Shown: positions 62,973-64,000 of the stretch, piece by piece | Layout of the letters: each line of letters starts with the position of its first letter | Numbering within the stretch: the stretch's first letter is position 1 | NCBI GenBank assembly: GCA_017792345.1 | Contig: CP051228.1 | Location: forward strand, 3,564,148 to 3,628,147 | Reading direction: 5' to 3' | Source: Mesoflavibacter sp. | GTDB lineage: Bacteria; Pseudomonadota; Alphaproteobacteria; UBA8366; Aestuariispiraceae | DNA length: 64,000 nt | Position numbers and translations under genes: made by a program | Notes under the pieces: generated by a model | Databases searched by the model: none | Seen by the model: only the letters and a program-made list of their open reading frames with translations | What the model was told of the DNA's origin: nothing

Positions 62973-63040
62973 GGTGAATACCTCCCTGTTCCACATATTC
63001 ATTACCAAGATAGAAGGCGTCCGCCGTTCTGTGTAGGGGG

Positions 63041-63508
63041 TCAGTCGAGATAGTCCAGCGGCAAGGCCGTGGTCGTCTTGATTTCTTCCATCGCGAAGCT
63101 GGAGGACACGTCCGACAGGTCGATCTTGGAGATCAGCCTTTTGTAGAAGGCATCATAGGCCGGAATGTCCGGCACAACGACCTTCATCAGATAGTCGATG
63201 TCGCCGCTCATCCGGTGAAACTCCACGACTTCCGGCATGTCGCTGACGGCGCGGGCGAACTTGTCCAGCCAATCGGCGGCATGGGACCGCGTTTTGACCG
63301 CGACGAAGACAGTGGTCGCCACCCCGAGCCGCGCCCGGTCCAGCAGGGCGACCCGCTTCTTTATATAGCCCGACGCCTCCAACTGGCGGACACGGCGCCA
63401 GCAAGGTGTCGTCGACAGGCCGACACGGTCGGCCAGATCCGACGTCGACAGGGACGCGTCGTGCTGCAGTTCCTGCAGGATGCGTCGGTCGATATTGTCC
63501 AAGGTCAT
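63041..63508 (-). CDS. Lrp/AsnC-family transcriptional regulator
   Basis: 155 residues: an N-terminal helix-turn-helix (IDRRILQELQHDASLSTSDLADRVGLSTTPCWRRVRQLEASGYI) and a C-terminal RAM/ligand domain (VPEVVEFHRMSGDIDYLMKVVVPDIPAYDAFYKRLI-like). It usually senses an amino acid. The AT-rich gap to the divergent DUF6356 gene (63509-63638) is the natural binding region. Confidence 0.93.
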   Translation of the reverse strand: MTLDNIDRRILQELQHDASLSTSDLADRVGLSTTPCWRRVRQLEASGYIKKRVALLDRARLGVATTVFVAVKTRSHAADWLDKFARAVSDMPEVVEFHRMSGDIDYLMKVVVPDIPAYDAFYKRLISKIDLSDVSSSFAMEEIKTTTALPLDYLD

Positions 63509-63638
63509 AGAATGAAACTCGGAGAAAATTATCTCGATTAGAAAAAAATATCACTATTGGCGTAAAATACCAGCATGTTTAGAAACCAATTTCCAGAGGA
63601 TAGGGGCATAATCAGGATACTCAATTCAGGGGACGATC

Positions 63639-63887
63639 ATGGTACACAGCGCTTTCACGAAACATCCGGCTTCCGTCGGAGAGACCTATACCGAGCATAT
63701 GGGGACGGCCTTCAGCTTCGCCGGACCGCTGCTTCTGGCCGGTCTGTGCTGTGTCGTCCATGCCGTGCTGCCCTTTGCCTTCGAAAAGACTGGCAGTCGC
63801 ATGATTTCGAGGCTGCACGACCGCATGGTTGCCCATCGGGTCCGTCCGGAAAACATGCATAAGGTCGTGGCGCAGCCCGCCGAATAA
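63639..63887 (+). CDS. Small membrane protein (DUF6356-like)
   Basis: 82 residues with one membrane helix (AFSFAGPLLLAGLCCVVHAVLPFAF, about 24-48) preceded by FTKHPASVGETYTEHM and followed by a basic tail. The pattern matches small alphaproteobacterial DUF6356 proteins; no function is known. GGGGACG precedes the ATG. Confidence 0.78.
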   Translation: MVHSAFTKHPASVGETYTEHMGTAFSFAGPLLLAGLCCVVHAVLPFAFEKTGSRMISRLHDRMVAHRVRPENMHKVVAQPAE

Positions 63888-63929
63888 GGCGTCGCCGCGA
63901 AGTTCTGAAATACGGCTGTAGGGGGAGCG

Positions 63930-64000
63930 TTAGGCGCCGGCGGCGCGGGTGTCCAGAATGACCCGTGCGCTGTGGCAATCCTTCGCGATCTGAGCCTTCA
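63930..64000 (-). CDS. C-terminal end of a gene continuing beyond the window
   Basis: On the minus strand an open frame runs in from the window edge and stops with TAA at 63930-63932. Only the last 23 residues are visible, ending KAQIAKDCHSARVILDTRAA then GA. Too short to identify. Confidence 0.4.
   Translation of the reverse strand, partial: KAQIAKDCHSARVILDTRAAGA

Overview
The window looks like chromosomal DNA of a high-GC alphaproteobacterium, probably near the Rhodospirillales. That placement is an inference from gene content: a TrcR/DUF1013 cell-cycle regulator, a DUF1127 protein, a phasin with PhaR-like operator sites, an EncFtn-type ferritin and high-GC codon use. No rRNA, tRNA, CRISPR array, transposase or phage gene was seen.

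Layout. 1-10.3 kb: the 3' end of aroC, then metabolic genes (LysR regulator, TauD-type dioxygenase, AhpD-like protein, TPR protein, Ldh-family dehydrogenase), a membrane class III nucleotide cyclase, and a two-gene cytochrome c unit. 10.3-15.2 kb: a DMGDH-like FAD/GcvT protein, a P-loop protein, a mini heme-copper-oxidase-like membrane protein, an encapsulated-ferritin homologue and a periplasmic binding protein. 15.2-18.9 kb: a four-gene overlapping minus-strand operon (PLP dehydratase, PLP decarboxylase, PhzF, GNAT). 19-31.8 kb: MocR regulator, S49 peptidase, ogt, trcR, a Cache-PAS histidine kinase, phasin, an Anbu-type proteasome-like protease, a DacA/SPOR carboxypeptidase, and two small paralogous proteins upstream of an Asp/Asn beta-hydroxylase.

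32.1-59.5 kb is a type VI secretion (T6SS) island with all 13 core genes and a PAAR tip. The first block is tssB, tssC, hcp, an unrecognised gene, tssE, tssF, tssG, a FAD oxidoreductase, tssH (clpV), vgrG and a MORN-repeat gene. A three-gene signalling module follows: a sensor kinase with an ethylene-receptor-like membrane domain, a single-domain response regulator, and a receiver-kinase. Then come PAAR, a SPOR membrane protein, a divergent tssJ-like lipoprotein gene, tssK, tssL, tssM and tssA. The AT-richer gaps before tssB and after the PAAR gene share the motif GATTCRAGTAA, which suggests common control.

59.5-64 kb holds a two-domain HxlR-like regulator facing a VOC protein, a minus-strand group (dienelactone hydrolase, exo/endonuclease-phosphatase family protein, N-formylglutamate amidohydrolase), an Lrp regulator, a DUF6356 protein and a truncated gene end.

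The most interesting signals are the ethylene-binding-like kinase inside the T6SS island, the EncFtn homologue with no encapsulin beside it, the unrecognised gene between hcp and tssE, the paired small proteins next to a hydroxylase, and the 15-unit octapeptide stalk of VgrG. All functions are read from sequence patterns by eye; no search was run.
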